From positions 21,643,071 to 21,707,070 of the forward strand of contig OX388309.1 of the NCBI GenBank assembly GCA_947579605.1: DNA of 64,000 nucleotides. Reading direction: 5' to 3'. The notes beneath the pieces are model-generated. The model had not been told where the DNA came from. It did not search any database and saw only the letters and a program-made list of their open reading frames with translations. Both the position numbers and the translations under genes were made by a program. Shown here piece after piece: positions 12,901-23,156 of this stretch (position 1 is its first letter; every line of letters begins with the position of its first letter). The stretch is from Athripsodes cinereus. Lineage: Eukaryota; Arthropoda; Insecta; Trichoptera; Leptoceridae.

Positions 12901-15900
12901 TTTGTAACTGTTCAAATTATAAAAGTGTCACTGCAGACCTATGAAAGTAGAGACATGCTTATAATATTATAACAATTTATTATTTATTATATTAAATTTC
13001 TTTCTATACATAGTATTTCCCTCGTATCCAATGAACTCCCTGAAGAGATCCTACTTTATACGTTACTAGATTCAAAGCTTGCTAAAATTATAACATATTT
13101 AATTATTTATAGCATTGAAATATCGGTCAATTTCTATATAAGGTTATCCAGTTGTACCCAGTACATTAATTTATTTCTTCTTGAAAAATATACCACATTT
13201 ACCTTTCCACATTTATTATTGATAATAATGATCACAGTTGTATTTATTATTATTATAATCCTTCACTGTACACAGTCATAAGATATCACGGGGCATTTAG
13301 ATATGAGTTCTGGGAGGGGTGCAGATTTTACTAATGTTATTATTTATTCCTCTACATATTTCATAGATCATAATAATGCATTTACCTTTTACTTTTTTGC
13401 ACTTCAGTGATCTGCAACCTTTCCTCCCTATGATCCCCAAACGAGGTGGCCTGCTGGCTAATTTGCATGATAAAAAGAGGCAAGTTGTCCTCTTTATGTC
13501 AATAAAGGTAAAAGACATTCAGGATGGGTAGGTTCCTACTTACTTCTTGTGGAATACAACCCTCCGTTTGTATTTTTAGGATTATCTAGGATTATCAAAT
13601 CAAAACAAGAATCATACTTATGTTCATTGCCTCTCGTTCTTTCACGTTATTTTTTTCAGATACCTACTGCCATTAATTTGAAGGACCTTGGTAGTTGGAA
13701 ATTTTACCAAAAACACGCTTAAATAAATGATCCACTCAATCATATGAAATAATAATATTATTCAAACACATTAGACAACGTGCGCGCTAGTGAGATAAGT
13801 TGAAAAACTTTGTGATACGTATAATAAATTTGATAATATCTGCATAATCCTTCAAGAACGTGGCGACACTGATACCTATTGCTCATTATTCATAATCATA
13901 ATGCTCTATGGGTGTGTAGTACTGAATACATGTATCATTTTTCCCGTGTTCGAAATTTGAATTGAAAACGTCAGACGCGGAAAACGTCATGCGAGATATT
14001 CGAATTTTGAAATACTAATTTGTCTTCTAGATTTCTCTACAAAAAGGAAATGCTACGCGTATACATAAATTCGTTCTTAATTGAATAACATTCTTTCCAC
14101 ATGGGTACTTACGTGCATCTATTGTAGCCGGGGGATTAAAAATTATTTTCAGTACAATATTTCGTCGATATATTTTTTTTTAAATACAGAGAGCAATAAT
14201 TTTCGTTTGTAAATCGGTACTCTCATTATCAAACGATGTGCCAAAATCTTTTATTTCACTGCTGTCAAATTATATCGCAGCGTTAAAAGTAATGAGGGAT
14301 ATAAATTACATTGTCTATGGGCGTGGCCATAGATAATAGAAATATAATGACAACATTGTCTGTGTTGCCAAAGACAATCCTTCTCTCTGTGATTCGTTGT
14401 TTGTGTGGGAGGTATATACCGGTTTATGAATACAATAGATTTCCACACAATGAACACGCTTTTTATGCTTAGTGGAAAATTATTATTTTCCCGCGTGTCA
14501 TAGATAATGTAATATGAAATAGGCGGGAACGATCAATGTTTGAGTCGTGGAAATGTTCCATTGGACACGCCTACATAGGGGTGTTATAATGGTAATTATT
14601 ATTATTGTATTTAGGACAATAATTATTATTCATTGTTCCGCTTCATTTATATTTAGCTTTCAATTTAAATACATTTGACAAGGTACGTCACAATTCAGAC
14701 TAAAATCATTTCAATTGAGGTACCTTATTCATAGCCTTCTAATCATTCACAATATTTAAAGAAATTTCCAAAGTCTTGCATTTACAGAAAACTTAGTTGA
14801 CTTTAAGAGTTATATTTTAACAATAGGATGAAAGAACTATTTTCCAGCCCCATGTCAAACCATAAATTTGCATATTAAATTTTTGATCCGATTACTACTT
14901 AAAAGTTATTCATTTTTTCATATGACATTGCAACCAGGTACTTATTGGTGTGATATCTTCCAACTGTTACGGTAGTTATTGATTAATTCAAAAGAGTGAA
15001 CAAAACTAATCACCTAGCAAAAACGAACAGTTCCAAAGCTCATCAACCAAATGATTTGTAAAGTGTGATGTCAAAATATTACATAATCGATGTCACTTTT
15101 ATTGGGTGCTCATTAATTTAAATCATAGCGCTATGGTTTCCTGTTATCGTTTAATTTTTATTATTTATTTTATTATATTATATTCTAATTGGTTCCATCA
15201 CAAATCATCGAATGTGATATCACATGAATGTGGTATCGACGTCCCTAATGGCATATTGCAGCAAATTACGCGATGTATTTTGACATGATGCCAATAATTA
15301 TTACGAACATAATACAGTAGGACGTAATCGTGTCAGATGTAGTTAAAGAAATCTAAAAAGCTCGTTTGGTTAGAGTAATAACCTACCTCATTGAATTTGG
15401 ATCACCTATGGAGAAATAAAACACACCAGAAGTAAATAACTCGAGAGTTTTTAAATTGTCAATATAAATATTTTGCGCCATTATTCCCTTTTTCATTAAT
15501 CCACGAGATTTTTTTCAAGAACTTCCATAAAAGTTGATAAATATCACAACAATGTTAATGAATAATAGGTATAAGTCATATTTTTTCACATATGGAGATT
15601 TCTACGAATTTCTATTCTGTAGGTCAAAATCAATATTTTTCTAATAAGTGTTAACAAATCTGATGATTCATACCTTCTTGAAGTTTGAGTACTCTTCAAA
15701 TTTGTGACAATATTTACCTTGTAGCCCATCCGTTCATCCAATCATTTACTCACCACGTATTCGATTTGAGGAAGAATAAAATTGTGGATAAATACCAGCT
15801 TTTTTCCAGAAGAACAAGTGTACAAAAGCACAGTATCAAAAAACAGTAAGAAAATTGGAGGTTTAAGACACACTTTTCAATACAATTTTTTTATAAATAT

Positions 15901-18900
15901 TGTAGAACACTAGTCAAATACTGGTGATAATAATGATTGTTTATAGAAGATTCTCTGCGATCTTTTACTTATTTTTCATTAAATATATTGTTTTTGTAAT
16001 TTTCTCTAAAAATATTGATAGATATCGAGGAAAGAATCAATCGTCGTTTGACACACATAAATCATAACTTATTTTTTGTAAAATCTATATGCACAAAGGA
16101 AGCTGGTTAAATTGTCCATGTCTTGTGGAAATATGAAATAGAAATATGAAAATTTGCGATGAATGGAAAGCATCTGTAAATTGCTACAACATGTGTGTAA
16201 TTTGTTTGTGAACGTAATTCATATACAAAGTTTCATAATACATAAATCTTTGCCCACACCTCCCCATCGCTTATTATAAATGTAATATTTTGTTAAACAA
16301 AATAATATATGAGTTTCTATCAAGCGTAAAGTATTATCTATGAGAGTCTACCAATAGGTCCTGAGCCTATATGCGGATTACCGTCTAGCACTATCAGGCT
16401 TAGTCTAAAAAACTGGGCCATGGATCAAAGCCATGAAATTTGGTCCAACAGCATAGGGTTGAAGCACGCGAAGGAACTGATGACAGGGTACTCGCGGAAA
16501 TTCACCACAGAAGTTTTAAAACTTAATAAAAATCAAATAAGGATTCTAACCCGGACCTTGACAGGACACTGCAGACTAAGGAAGCATATGACAAAAATTG
16601 GATTGTCAGATACCCCAACCTGCAGATTCTGTTCAGAGGAAAATGAAACGCCCATCCACATCCTCTGTAACTGTGACGCACTCGCTCGCAACCGAAGTCA
16701 CATCCTCGGAGGTCCACTGCTGGACTCTGAGAAAGTGAGACTTCTCACACCAAGACAAATAGTGAGCTACATGACGCACCTAGGTCTTGAGAGTGAGATA
16801 TGACACAGAAGGATGTCACAATAGATCTGTTATGGTCGCAGTGACACAAGGGATGTAAGGTCCCTTGACCTTTTAAAGAAAAAAAAAAAAAAAAAAAAAA
16901 GTATTATCTATGCACATATTATTATTGTAAATATTATGTCTTCTCAAGTTTAATCATTTCACAACAACTTCAAAATGTGAAACCCTTATGATTTCATCGG
17001 GTATTTTCTTTTTCTATCATCCGACAAAAGCTTACGCAAGTCTTTTCATTCAATTTTTTTCATTCAATTTTTCTTATTTTTATATATTTTCATTCATATT
17101 TCACAAAAAAAACCGAACGTAAAATCTCAATAAATCGAACGTGCTTAAAGAAAGGATTTCGCTTTTATCATCATCATTATCGCCCTCAACGCTTCACACG
17201 GGAGCACAGGGCAGAAACCAGTCTCCTGCATTCAGAGCGTCTCTGTGCCAATTGCGTCATCTTTTCCCAAGACATTCCCTTCCACTTTGCTTCAATATCT
17301 CAGATGAACTCCTTAAATATTTGGAAAATGCCACTGTTTTTTCTAATATTTCAGGATTCAATGGATTCCTTTTTATTCATTCCTGTCTACCTGTTTTTCT
17401 AATTTGAGAGACTCAAACAAAGTTCACCTTTTGAAGACACTCCGCGACAAAAAACTACAACACATGTGTAAAAATATTGTATGAATCATCGAACTTAAAA
17501 AATTATGTTTTGAAATAAAATTTGTTTATTTTTCAGATGCTCCCTGTACCCGCCTGGGAACCTCCAGTGCCTCAGCGCGCGCCCCGACCCAGCCCTCCCC
17601 CAGCGAGCCCCAAGCAATCGCCCCATCAGCCCTCACGTTCTCCTCTCTCCCCGCCACGAGATCCAGATGCACCACTCAATCTCACGAAGCCAAGACATAG
17701 TCAGTCAGGACAAGGCCAAGTTCCAATGCACCATTCGCCTCAACCTGTAAGAATATTCATTATGTATATTTATTAGAGTTGAGACTAAAACTTTGATTGG
17801 TGTTACCTCCTTTATGAATTAATTAAATACGTAGAAAGAAAGAATGTATGATTTTACTACTACTTTTAAAGTATTGCAACGAAGCTTCGAGCGTCGATTC
17901 ATCGTTGAAAAAAATGTTTGAAAATATCGTTGAAGGAGCCCACCGTCTACCCGGATGCCGTAGAAGTCTGGAGACTTCCATTTATCTGAAATTCTACACT
18001 TAACAAATCTTGTTCTTGAGTTTAAGAACATCAACACATTTAATGTTATTTGTGGTTAATTTTAAATACTTTGTCTTTACGCCGTATCCCAAGTGGGATA
18101 GACAAAGGGGACGGAATGCCGCATAGCTCTATATCAAATAAACCAAAGCACATTGCGTCATATCAATATCAGGTAGGTACATTAAATTAATACTTTTTTA
18201 CCTTTTCAGCAACAACCGCCACAGCCTCAACAACCTCCTCAGTTCGAGCCTTTTCAGCGCGCCCTGTACGCCTTACAATCAGGTCCTCCGCCCCGTCAGG
18301 ACTCTGTGCCGCCTCCTCTACCATCAACGCCCCAACAGCTGAAAGAAGAATCTGAATTCCCAAATCCATTCAGTAGTAAGTATACTTACAAACATCATGT
18401 TGCCTTTATAGTCACATTTGAAAGAACAGATGATCCAATTGAAGAATGCGTAGTTGATAAATTCATATTCACAATTATGTATAAAATCCGATAAGAGAAT
18501 ATATACTAAGCTTTGAAAACAAGTGTCTTAGAAGGATTTTGGATGTCAGATGGTATGAACATGTTACAAATGATGCTGTGCGCCGGCGCACCCAGCAGAG
18601 ACCTGTAATCTCCGTAATACAAGAGAGACGATGGTCCTGGCTGGGACATGTTTTGAGAATGCCCAATGGATAGTTGGCCAAAAAGAGCACTGTTCTTCCG
18701 TCCGCAGGGGTTCCGTAGGCCCGGGCGTCCCTCTTTCACAATACACCGTTCCTATGACAACGATATCAGAGCGCAAGGAATGTCGTGGGAAGAGGTGACG
18801 CAATTGGCACAGAGACGCTCTGAATGGAGGAGGCTGGTTTCTGCCCTGTGCTCCCGAGAGGAGCGTTGAGGGCGATGATGATGATGATGATGATAAAGTA

Positions 18901-21900
18901 AATTGGAAGAAATCGCGCCTCTGCGATAAACTGGCCCTCTGTATATTGATTGTATGATTGTCTTTGTTTTAAATGTATTTTTGTGTGAATTTGCTTGTAA
19001 TCAATGTACAGTAAAGAATAAATAAATAAATATTCGGAGCAGTTTACGATTACGAATTCTTAGATTTTCGATAGATATTTTCGAATGGAGTTATACTTTC
19101 TTACTCATAACCTTAATCTCTCCACTGCTCAGTACAGACCTTTTCATAATTCTTCCAAGTTCTTTAATCTTAAGCTACAACTCCGTGGAGTCCCCGGTAA
19201 AGAATGGATCTCCCACACAATAATAAATAGGTATCTATCTCACTCTTTACAGTTTTTAAATGTCCTGTAAAATATGCCGCGAAGATTTAGTATAGTAAAT
19301 TCACTCTTTCTCATTGCTGGGACAGTACCAGTGTTATCAACAAACCTCCATTGAAATTTCTAGCACTTCTTTTGTTTTCTCATAACCTCCACTAGAAAAT
19401 AATATAGACTTATTAAGCACTGCATTTCTGAAATACCTACTAACGATAATTATATCGGTTCTGGAATCATCCGCCATATTATTATCTTACAGAGTATACC
19501 TACGTGATACAGATAGTCATTAATCATATCATAATATTATAGAACAACAAAGGCAGGAAATAGCGGACTGTTGTGTTGATTCCATCTGCCAAATCTCCTC
19601 CTGGATGTGATGATAATGAAGATCAAACGACAATCAAATAGATCAATTATTACAAATACCAACTGACTAACTTTGTACAGAGTATGCAACACTATTGCTA
19701 CAATCATCATCTCATATCTGTGATAATATTATATATTGTCTAAATATCCTTCTCTCTTGTCTCGCGTAAATAAACACAAGTTATCATCTATAGTTATAAT
19801 AACCGCACATCAGTAGCTAATCATAATATACATAGATGGGTGATACAACCACATCAAAGAGTTGATGATTAGGCAGTAGGTAGGTACCTCTTGAATAGAT
19901 TATTGAAACTAATAATCATAATATATATTCATACAACACACAATGCTCGAATACCTATATATAAATCTCATATTTACCTAAGATACAAGAACTATCAACT
20001 CAGCATATACATACCTACATAACATAGTAGATAGATAGGTATATCCGATTTTCATTAAAGTTAGATTCATTACTAGTATTGCATTAGTGAACAATTTGCT
20101 TTGTAAACTTAACTTCAATTAGGTATATTACTAAAGATACTGATTACTGAATCGTGAATATGTAATTTCATGATAAAACAGAAACTGGTAGGGAAGTTTT
20201 CGGGATCTTATTTACATTAAACTAATCAGATATCTCGATTGGAGAACCATGCTTACACAATGTAACATTGTGCAAAATCCAATCGGAAGAAGTGAAAAAG
20301 GGGTCCCCGCGTTGTGTCCAAATCCAGTAAAGCAATTTATTATTTATTTATTCACTCACAATCATACGCCAACAGGCACAACATACAGATTAAAAACAGA
20401 AACAGCGAAAAGAAAGAAGAAAAAAAATTTGGTCAATGCTGCATAAATGTAGTTTTACTCGGACCAGCAAAGAAAGATAGTTATTAATATTCTAAACACT
20501 TATTACCTAATGTAATTTTATAAGCGAAATATCACCAATACGATCATAGCTTATTGTCTCTTATTACGATTATTTTGTTAAAATATTTGTTTACGGGTAA
20601 TCTTAGACAATGTGTCATTTTATAGTAAAGAATATAATTTTCTACCCACTGCTTCGTACAAATTCTAGATAATTTTAAATACCTGCACTACATCTAATAC
20701 TTAATCAAATTATTCTATTTGAAACGGAAGTGCGAAACTTATGTACAAATGTTTTAATTAAACTAAACACCAGTGTAATATTAGACAAACTTTCTAGAAG
20801 TTGAGGTAGGTATTTATATTTGGATGCGTTTCTCCTTGGTAAAGGATTGTGTACAACCACATATAGATACTCGTATGTAGCTGGGAACATTTGCATCCGC
20901 AACTGTCATAATAATTATTTCACTTCCTTACATTTCACCGAATATTTAGCCGAGCGCATCGGCCGTATAATCAGTCTTCATTCACAGCTATCTCTTCTAA
21001 AACTTTCATACCTAAATTTTCAGCGCTACATGATATGTGCATAGGTACTCTCGGCATGTAGGCACTTACTAACATGTGAGAAGGCAAATACAAAGTACAT
21101 AATATTTTTACTCACACTATACACATGTTCACTAAGAACGATGTTCGTAAGTATAGATTTATCAAGATGACTTTTTTTATTTATTGTTTCCAATCGCATA
21201 CGAAATTTAGGCAAAAGTATTGCTTTAAGTGATCTAATTAATGAAAAATATAAAACATTTTCAGTGTTGTTCTCATAAAAGATAATGATCTAGAAAAATA
21301 TGAAAATCATATTTAAAATTACAGATTTGAGTCCATGTTAAAAATTGCGTCATCCGCACTTCTTTATTTGGACAAAATACAGGTTATAGTTCTGTTTTTC
21401 TCGTTGTAATCCTGTTGACTGATTCGCAGTAAAGTTCAACATTTTCTTTCCACTGCGTATTATCCTGTACGACCCTCTTCACCTCCTCGTGCGATCCCTA
21501 TCTCATATCCTCGAGTTATTCTCATCGTGAATACTGCTTGGAATTTGTTCCCTCAGCCATCTCTTCTATTATTTCTTGTAGGTTTTCGTGACGGATTATG
21601 TGTCCTATTCATCTTCTAGAGCGTCTTTTTGAGATGGTCTTGACCAGGTGCTTTCCTCCTTCGATTCTGTTAAGAACTTAATTCGTGATTTTGGATATAG
21701 TACCTCCGGGATATTCCAAGTTGTAATTAGATAATCTAAAATTTCAGTCACCGCGAGTAGACTTATCATCACCATACATACTTGCATACCTACCTATGTA
21801 TATGAGATATTTTATAATGGTGGGTACTTAGCTACTTACGATGTAACATATCCGTGTACTAGCGCTAACAATCTTGGAACCATACCAAACATATTTTTTT

Positions 21901-23048
21901 CCATTACTAAAACACTTCCTCGTTTCTTTTCTTTGGCACACGTAATAATCCGATACTCAGTGCCTACTTGCTTGGAAAAATGAAAACTCAATAAGATAAT
22001 CCGATTTTATTCCCTAATTGTGTATAGAAATTATGTGTGATTGTGGCACTTTGTGTCTCACCTACTACTCCTTTACAGATGCACGTTGTTATTATGTTGG
22101 TATTATTCTGATTTCTGAAACTCTGTTGGTTTTCAATGTAAAGAGTAATAAATTACTCGCTCGCATGCCTATTACCTACTACAAATTATAATATTGTACT
22201 CATTATTATTTAGTGTTAATGATAACGAAATCTTCCGCCGCTTTGAAGATATATTTCCGCATATTCTTAGACTTATGATATGTAATTAAGATGAGTTTAA
22301 AACTAACAGTTGTGTACAATAGAAGGTCAAAATATAACCAGCTGTTAACATACGATTGACATTAATTAATTTTTCCTTTTTTTCAGTGTGGGGACCCCCA
22401 GAGCCCGCGTACAAACCAAATGATAGCGACCGAGAACCCGGAGACAAGGGCAAGATGGTCAGACAACAGAAAAGGGATGGGGACTCCAAACCTCACATCA
22501 AGAGACCTATGAATGCATTCATGGTATGGGCCAAAGATGAAAGACGAAAGATATTAAAAGCGTGTCCAGACATGCACAACTCTAACATATCCAAAATACT
22601 AGGAGCTAGATGGAAAGCAATGTCTAATGGCGAGAAACAACCTTATTATGAAGAACAATCGAGATTATCTAAACTCCACATGGAGAAACATCCTGATTAT
22701 AGATATAGACCTCGTCCCAAGAGAACATGTATTGTAGATGGCAAGAAAATGAGAATATCAGAATATAAAACCCTAATGCGCTCTAGGAGACAAGAGATGC
22801 GACAACTATGGTGTAGGGACGGAGGACCTGAAATGGGATTCTTATCTGGAAATGAAATGACGTCTCCAGGAACTTCAACATCAGGCAGACCATCAGCTTC
22901 ACCTCCTTCCATGATGAATGGTGCTGGTCCAAGTGGAGACAGAGGGTTCTACTACCCATCAGACAGTCTCTCACCTCCAGATACAATGGCATTCTCACCT
23001 GGTAATGGAACTTCATATGATATGAGTCCAGGAGGGGAAGATGATTGA
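9704..23048 (+). CDS. Sox102F-like (SoxD): SoxD-class HMG-box transcription factor (3' exons)
   Basis: Four exons join in frame: 9704-9949, 17537-17746, 18210-18375 and 22387-23048. They give 427 visible C-terminal residues; the N-terminal exons are not in view. The last exon carries an HMG box (visible residues about 244-321) beginning [19 protein letters not shown]. It is followed by the SoxD-specific block [17 protein letters not shown] and RRQEMRQ. The family binds the minor groove at AACAAT-type sites in the nucleus, usually as coiled-coil dimers acting as co-repressors or modulators. A PLNLTKP motif in exon 2 fits a CtBP-docking site known from SoxD proteins, and exon 1 has an alanine run. 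Junction phases are 0, 0 and 1, all with GT-AG borders. Introns are 7587, 463 and 4011 bp and are full of transposon debris. The stop at 23046 may be leaky (see the extension). Confidence 0.93.
11443..11878. mobile_element. Foldback MITE, unit 1 (full length)
   Basis: 436-bp element with terminal inverted repeats GAGCCGCTATTCTCG and CGAGAATAGCGGCTC. Both arms carry a second subterminal copy of TATTCTCG and repeated GATAAGGA/CTTATC-type motifs, as expected for transposase-binding subrepeats. Inside is a perfect hairpin, 15-nt arms of ATTCACCATAGTAAC around a short loop. No coding capacity. Superfamily not recognised. Confidence 0.75.
11880..12100. mobile_element. Foldback MITE, unit 2 (5' half only)
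   Basis: It starts one base after unit 1 with the same terminal repeat, and matches the first half of unit 1 until 'gggaaataacct'. There it stops exactly where unit 3 begins. The missing 3' half is not found after unit 3, so this is not a simple nested insertion. Confidence 0.7.
12101..12385. mobile_element. Foldback MITE, unit 3 (internal deletion)
   Basis: Has both termini of the family but lacks the middle, joining 'gttagcgccggca' directly to 'gtgcattgtccttaac'. The length is about 285 bp instead of 436. Confidence 0.7.
12387..12822. mobile_element. Foldback MITE, unit 4 (full length)
   Basis: 436 bp, nearly identical to unit 1 including the internal 15-nt hairpin arms. It closes the head-to-tail array of four related units. 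Each unit boundary shows the same GGCTC-A-GAGCC junction or the unit terminus. Confidence 0.75.
13430..13545 (+). repeat. Dispersed repeat family B, partial
   Basis: Shares 'gacattcaggatgggt' and the preceding 'tcctctt..tgtcaat' block with the copy at 55.9 kb. The 5' core is degenerate (gaggtggcctgctggct). Confidence 0.5.
16343..16900 (+). mobile_element. 5'-truncated LINE with RNase H tail and poly(A)
   Basis: The insert is bounded by a direct duplication GTATTATCTATG (16331-16342 and 16901-16912) and ends in a run of about 22 A. It is open from its first bases to the stop at 16801. It encodes the end of an RNase H domain ([11 protein letters not shown], typical of insect jockey/R1/I-type elements). 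Next comes a CxxC-x8-H-x4-C zinc-knuckle-like segment within [19 protein letters not shown]. Only the last 150 codons are present, as in normal 5' truncation during target-primed reverse transcription. The intact frame, clean duplication and long A tail indicate a young insertion. Confidence 0.9.
17141..17300 (-). mobile_element. RTE-like LINE 3' fragment
   Basis: The minus strand matches the end of the plus-strand LINE at 18490-18890. Both have 'ttggcacagagacgctctga', the 'ggtttctgccctgtgctcc' block, and a (GAT)n-like tail after 'gttgagggcgat'. Short dead copy inside the SoxD intron. Confidence 0.7.
17537..17746 (+). CDS. SoxD exon with PLNLTKP motif
   Basis: 70 codons, phase 0 on both sides, acceptor TTTTTCAG at 17536 and donor GTAAGA at 17747. 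Pro/Ser-rich and GC-rich. It contains [11 protein letters not shown], which matches the PLNLS/T-type CtBP-binding motif known in SoxD proteins. Confidence 0.88.
17925..18012 (-). repeat. 3' end of GC-rich retroposon family, fragment
   Basis: The reverse complement shares its sequence with the 3' terminus of the insert at 52732-53442: 'gaagtctggrgacttccatt' on this strand, with flanking 'gaaggagcccaccg'. Lies in the 463-bp SoxD intron. Confidence 0.6.
18079..18142 (-). mobile_element. LINE 3' end fragment
   Basis: The minus strand carries 'atgcggcattccgtcccctt', 'tctatcccacttgggatacg' and 'gcgtaa', related to the 3' end of the LINE at 44684-45067 and to 7564-7650. Confidence 0.5.
18210..18375 (+). 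CDS. SoxD exon, Gln/Pro-rich
   Basis: Acceptor CCTTTTCAG at 18209 and donor GTAAGTAT at 18376; 55 codons plus one base (phase 1). Encodes [16 protein letters not shown] and then a Pro-rich stretch ending ESEFPNPFS. The leftover A joins TG of the last exon to give Met-Trp-Gly. Confidence 0.85.
18490..18890 (+). mobile_element. RTE-like LINE 3' fragment with (GAT)n tail
   Basis: Degenerate reverse-transcriptase C terminus: the frames around 'gacgatggtcctggctggga' and 'aggaatgtcgtgggaagagg' give the typical [11 protein letters not shown] / [20 protein letters not shown] pattern. It ends in GAGGAGCGTTGA followed by a (GAT)n microsatellite tail, which is characteristic of RTE-clade elements. It contains frameshifts, so it is dead. 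It lies in the SoxD intron 18376-22386. Confidence 0.75.
18893..19033 (+). mobile_element. Probable retroelement 3' end with AATAAATA tail
   Basis: A block of different composition ('cgcctctgcgataaactggc' and onward) ends in 'acagtaaagaataaataaat', the usual look of a LINE 3' UTR with an AATA-rich tail. No coding part remains and the family was not identified. Confidence 0.4.
19185..19275 (-). repeat. Dispersed repeat family B, 3' part
   Basis: The reverse complement matches the 3' part of the 55.9-kb copy: 'ttctttaccgggg-ctccacgg' and 'ctgtaaagagtga' regions. Confidence 0.5.
19276..21430. other. AT-rich intron sequence
   Basis: SoxD intron DNA without supportable exon, repeat or RNA gene; scattered TAGGTA/TACCTA runs. 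Confidence 0.45.
21440..21790 (-). mobile_element. Degenerate LINE fragment
   Basis: The minus strand retains a decayed RT C-terminal signature ([19 protein letters not shown], after a frameshift), matching the common WxGHxxRH..L pattern of insect LINEs. Several stops; old copy inside the SoxD intron. Confidence 0.55.
22387..23048 (+). CDS. SoxD terminal exon with HMG box
   Basis: The acceptor TTTTTTTCAG ends at 22386. The first two bases complete a codon split with 18375. The HMG box spans about 22494-22727, and SoxD-specific sequence follows to about 22800. A Ser/Pro/Gly-rich tail ends GGEDD before TGA at 23046-23048. The reading frame stays open beyond this stop for 35 codons (see 23049-23156). 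Confidence 0.95.
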
Positions 23049-23156
23049 GGCGAGGCCTACCGGGAAAGACCTCAGGCCTGGTTTCCCTTTCCCGGCCCTT
23101 ACGGACCTTTTGCGGCCTTTGGCCATCAGCTGCCACCAAGACAGGAACCATGGTGA
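23049..23156 (+). CDS. Candidate SoxD readthrough extension
   Basis: In the same frame as the HMG exon, 35 sense codons follow the TGA before a second TGA (23154-23156). They run from GEAYRERPQAWFPFPGPYG to QLPPRQEPW. The stretch is strongly GC-rich with G/C at most third positions, unlike the AT-rich DNA that starts right after the second stop. Its composition (aromatic, Pro, Gly) looks like a protein tail rather than 3' UTR. A perfect 9-bp stem-loop starts 11 nt after the first stop. Conserved stop readthrough is well established in insects, and UGA is the leakiest stop, although a following G is not the leakiest context. Alternatives are a recent nonsense mutation, a retained fragment of an ancestral longer C terminus, or an assembly error. 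Confidence 0.6.
   Translation, partial: GEAYRERPQAWFPFPGPYGPFAAFGHQLPPRQEPW
23060..23095 (+). promoter_or_regulatory. Stem-loop just downstream of SoxD UGA
   Basis: CCGGGAAAG (23060-23068) pairs perfectly with CTTTCCCGG (23087-23095) across an 18-nt loop. It begins 11 nt after the stop, in the position where stable hairpins are known to promote stop-codon readthrough in insects. Function is inferred. Confidence 0.5.

Larger units (their letters stand above)
9950..17536 (+). other. SoxD intron, 7.6 kb, repeat-laden
   Basis: Bounded by a GT donor at 9950 and a TTTTTCAG acceptor at 17536. It contains the foldback array 11443-12822, a family-B piece at 13430-13545, a LINE insertion 16343-16900 and an RTE-like LINE fragment 17141-17300. 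The remainder is AT-rich. No additional exon could be supported. Confidence 0.7.

Noticed and set aside
15106..15288. 60-codon plus-strand frame in the large SoxD intron
   Set aside because: No flanking splice sites in a compatible phase and no resemblance to Sox proteins.
18187..18369. 60-codon minus-strand frame
   Set aside because: Antisense shadow of the Gln/Pro-rich SoxD exon.
23046..23048. Selenocysteine reading of the SoxD UGA
   Set aside because: SoxD proteins are not selenoproteins and no SECIS-like element was apparent in the 3' flank; readthrough is the simpler idea.
22783..23151. 122-codon minus-strand frame
   Set aside because: Lies antisense to the SoxD HMG exon and its extension; a shadow of the real frame.
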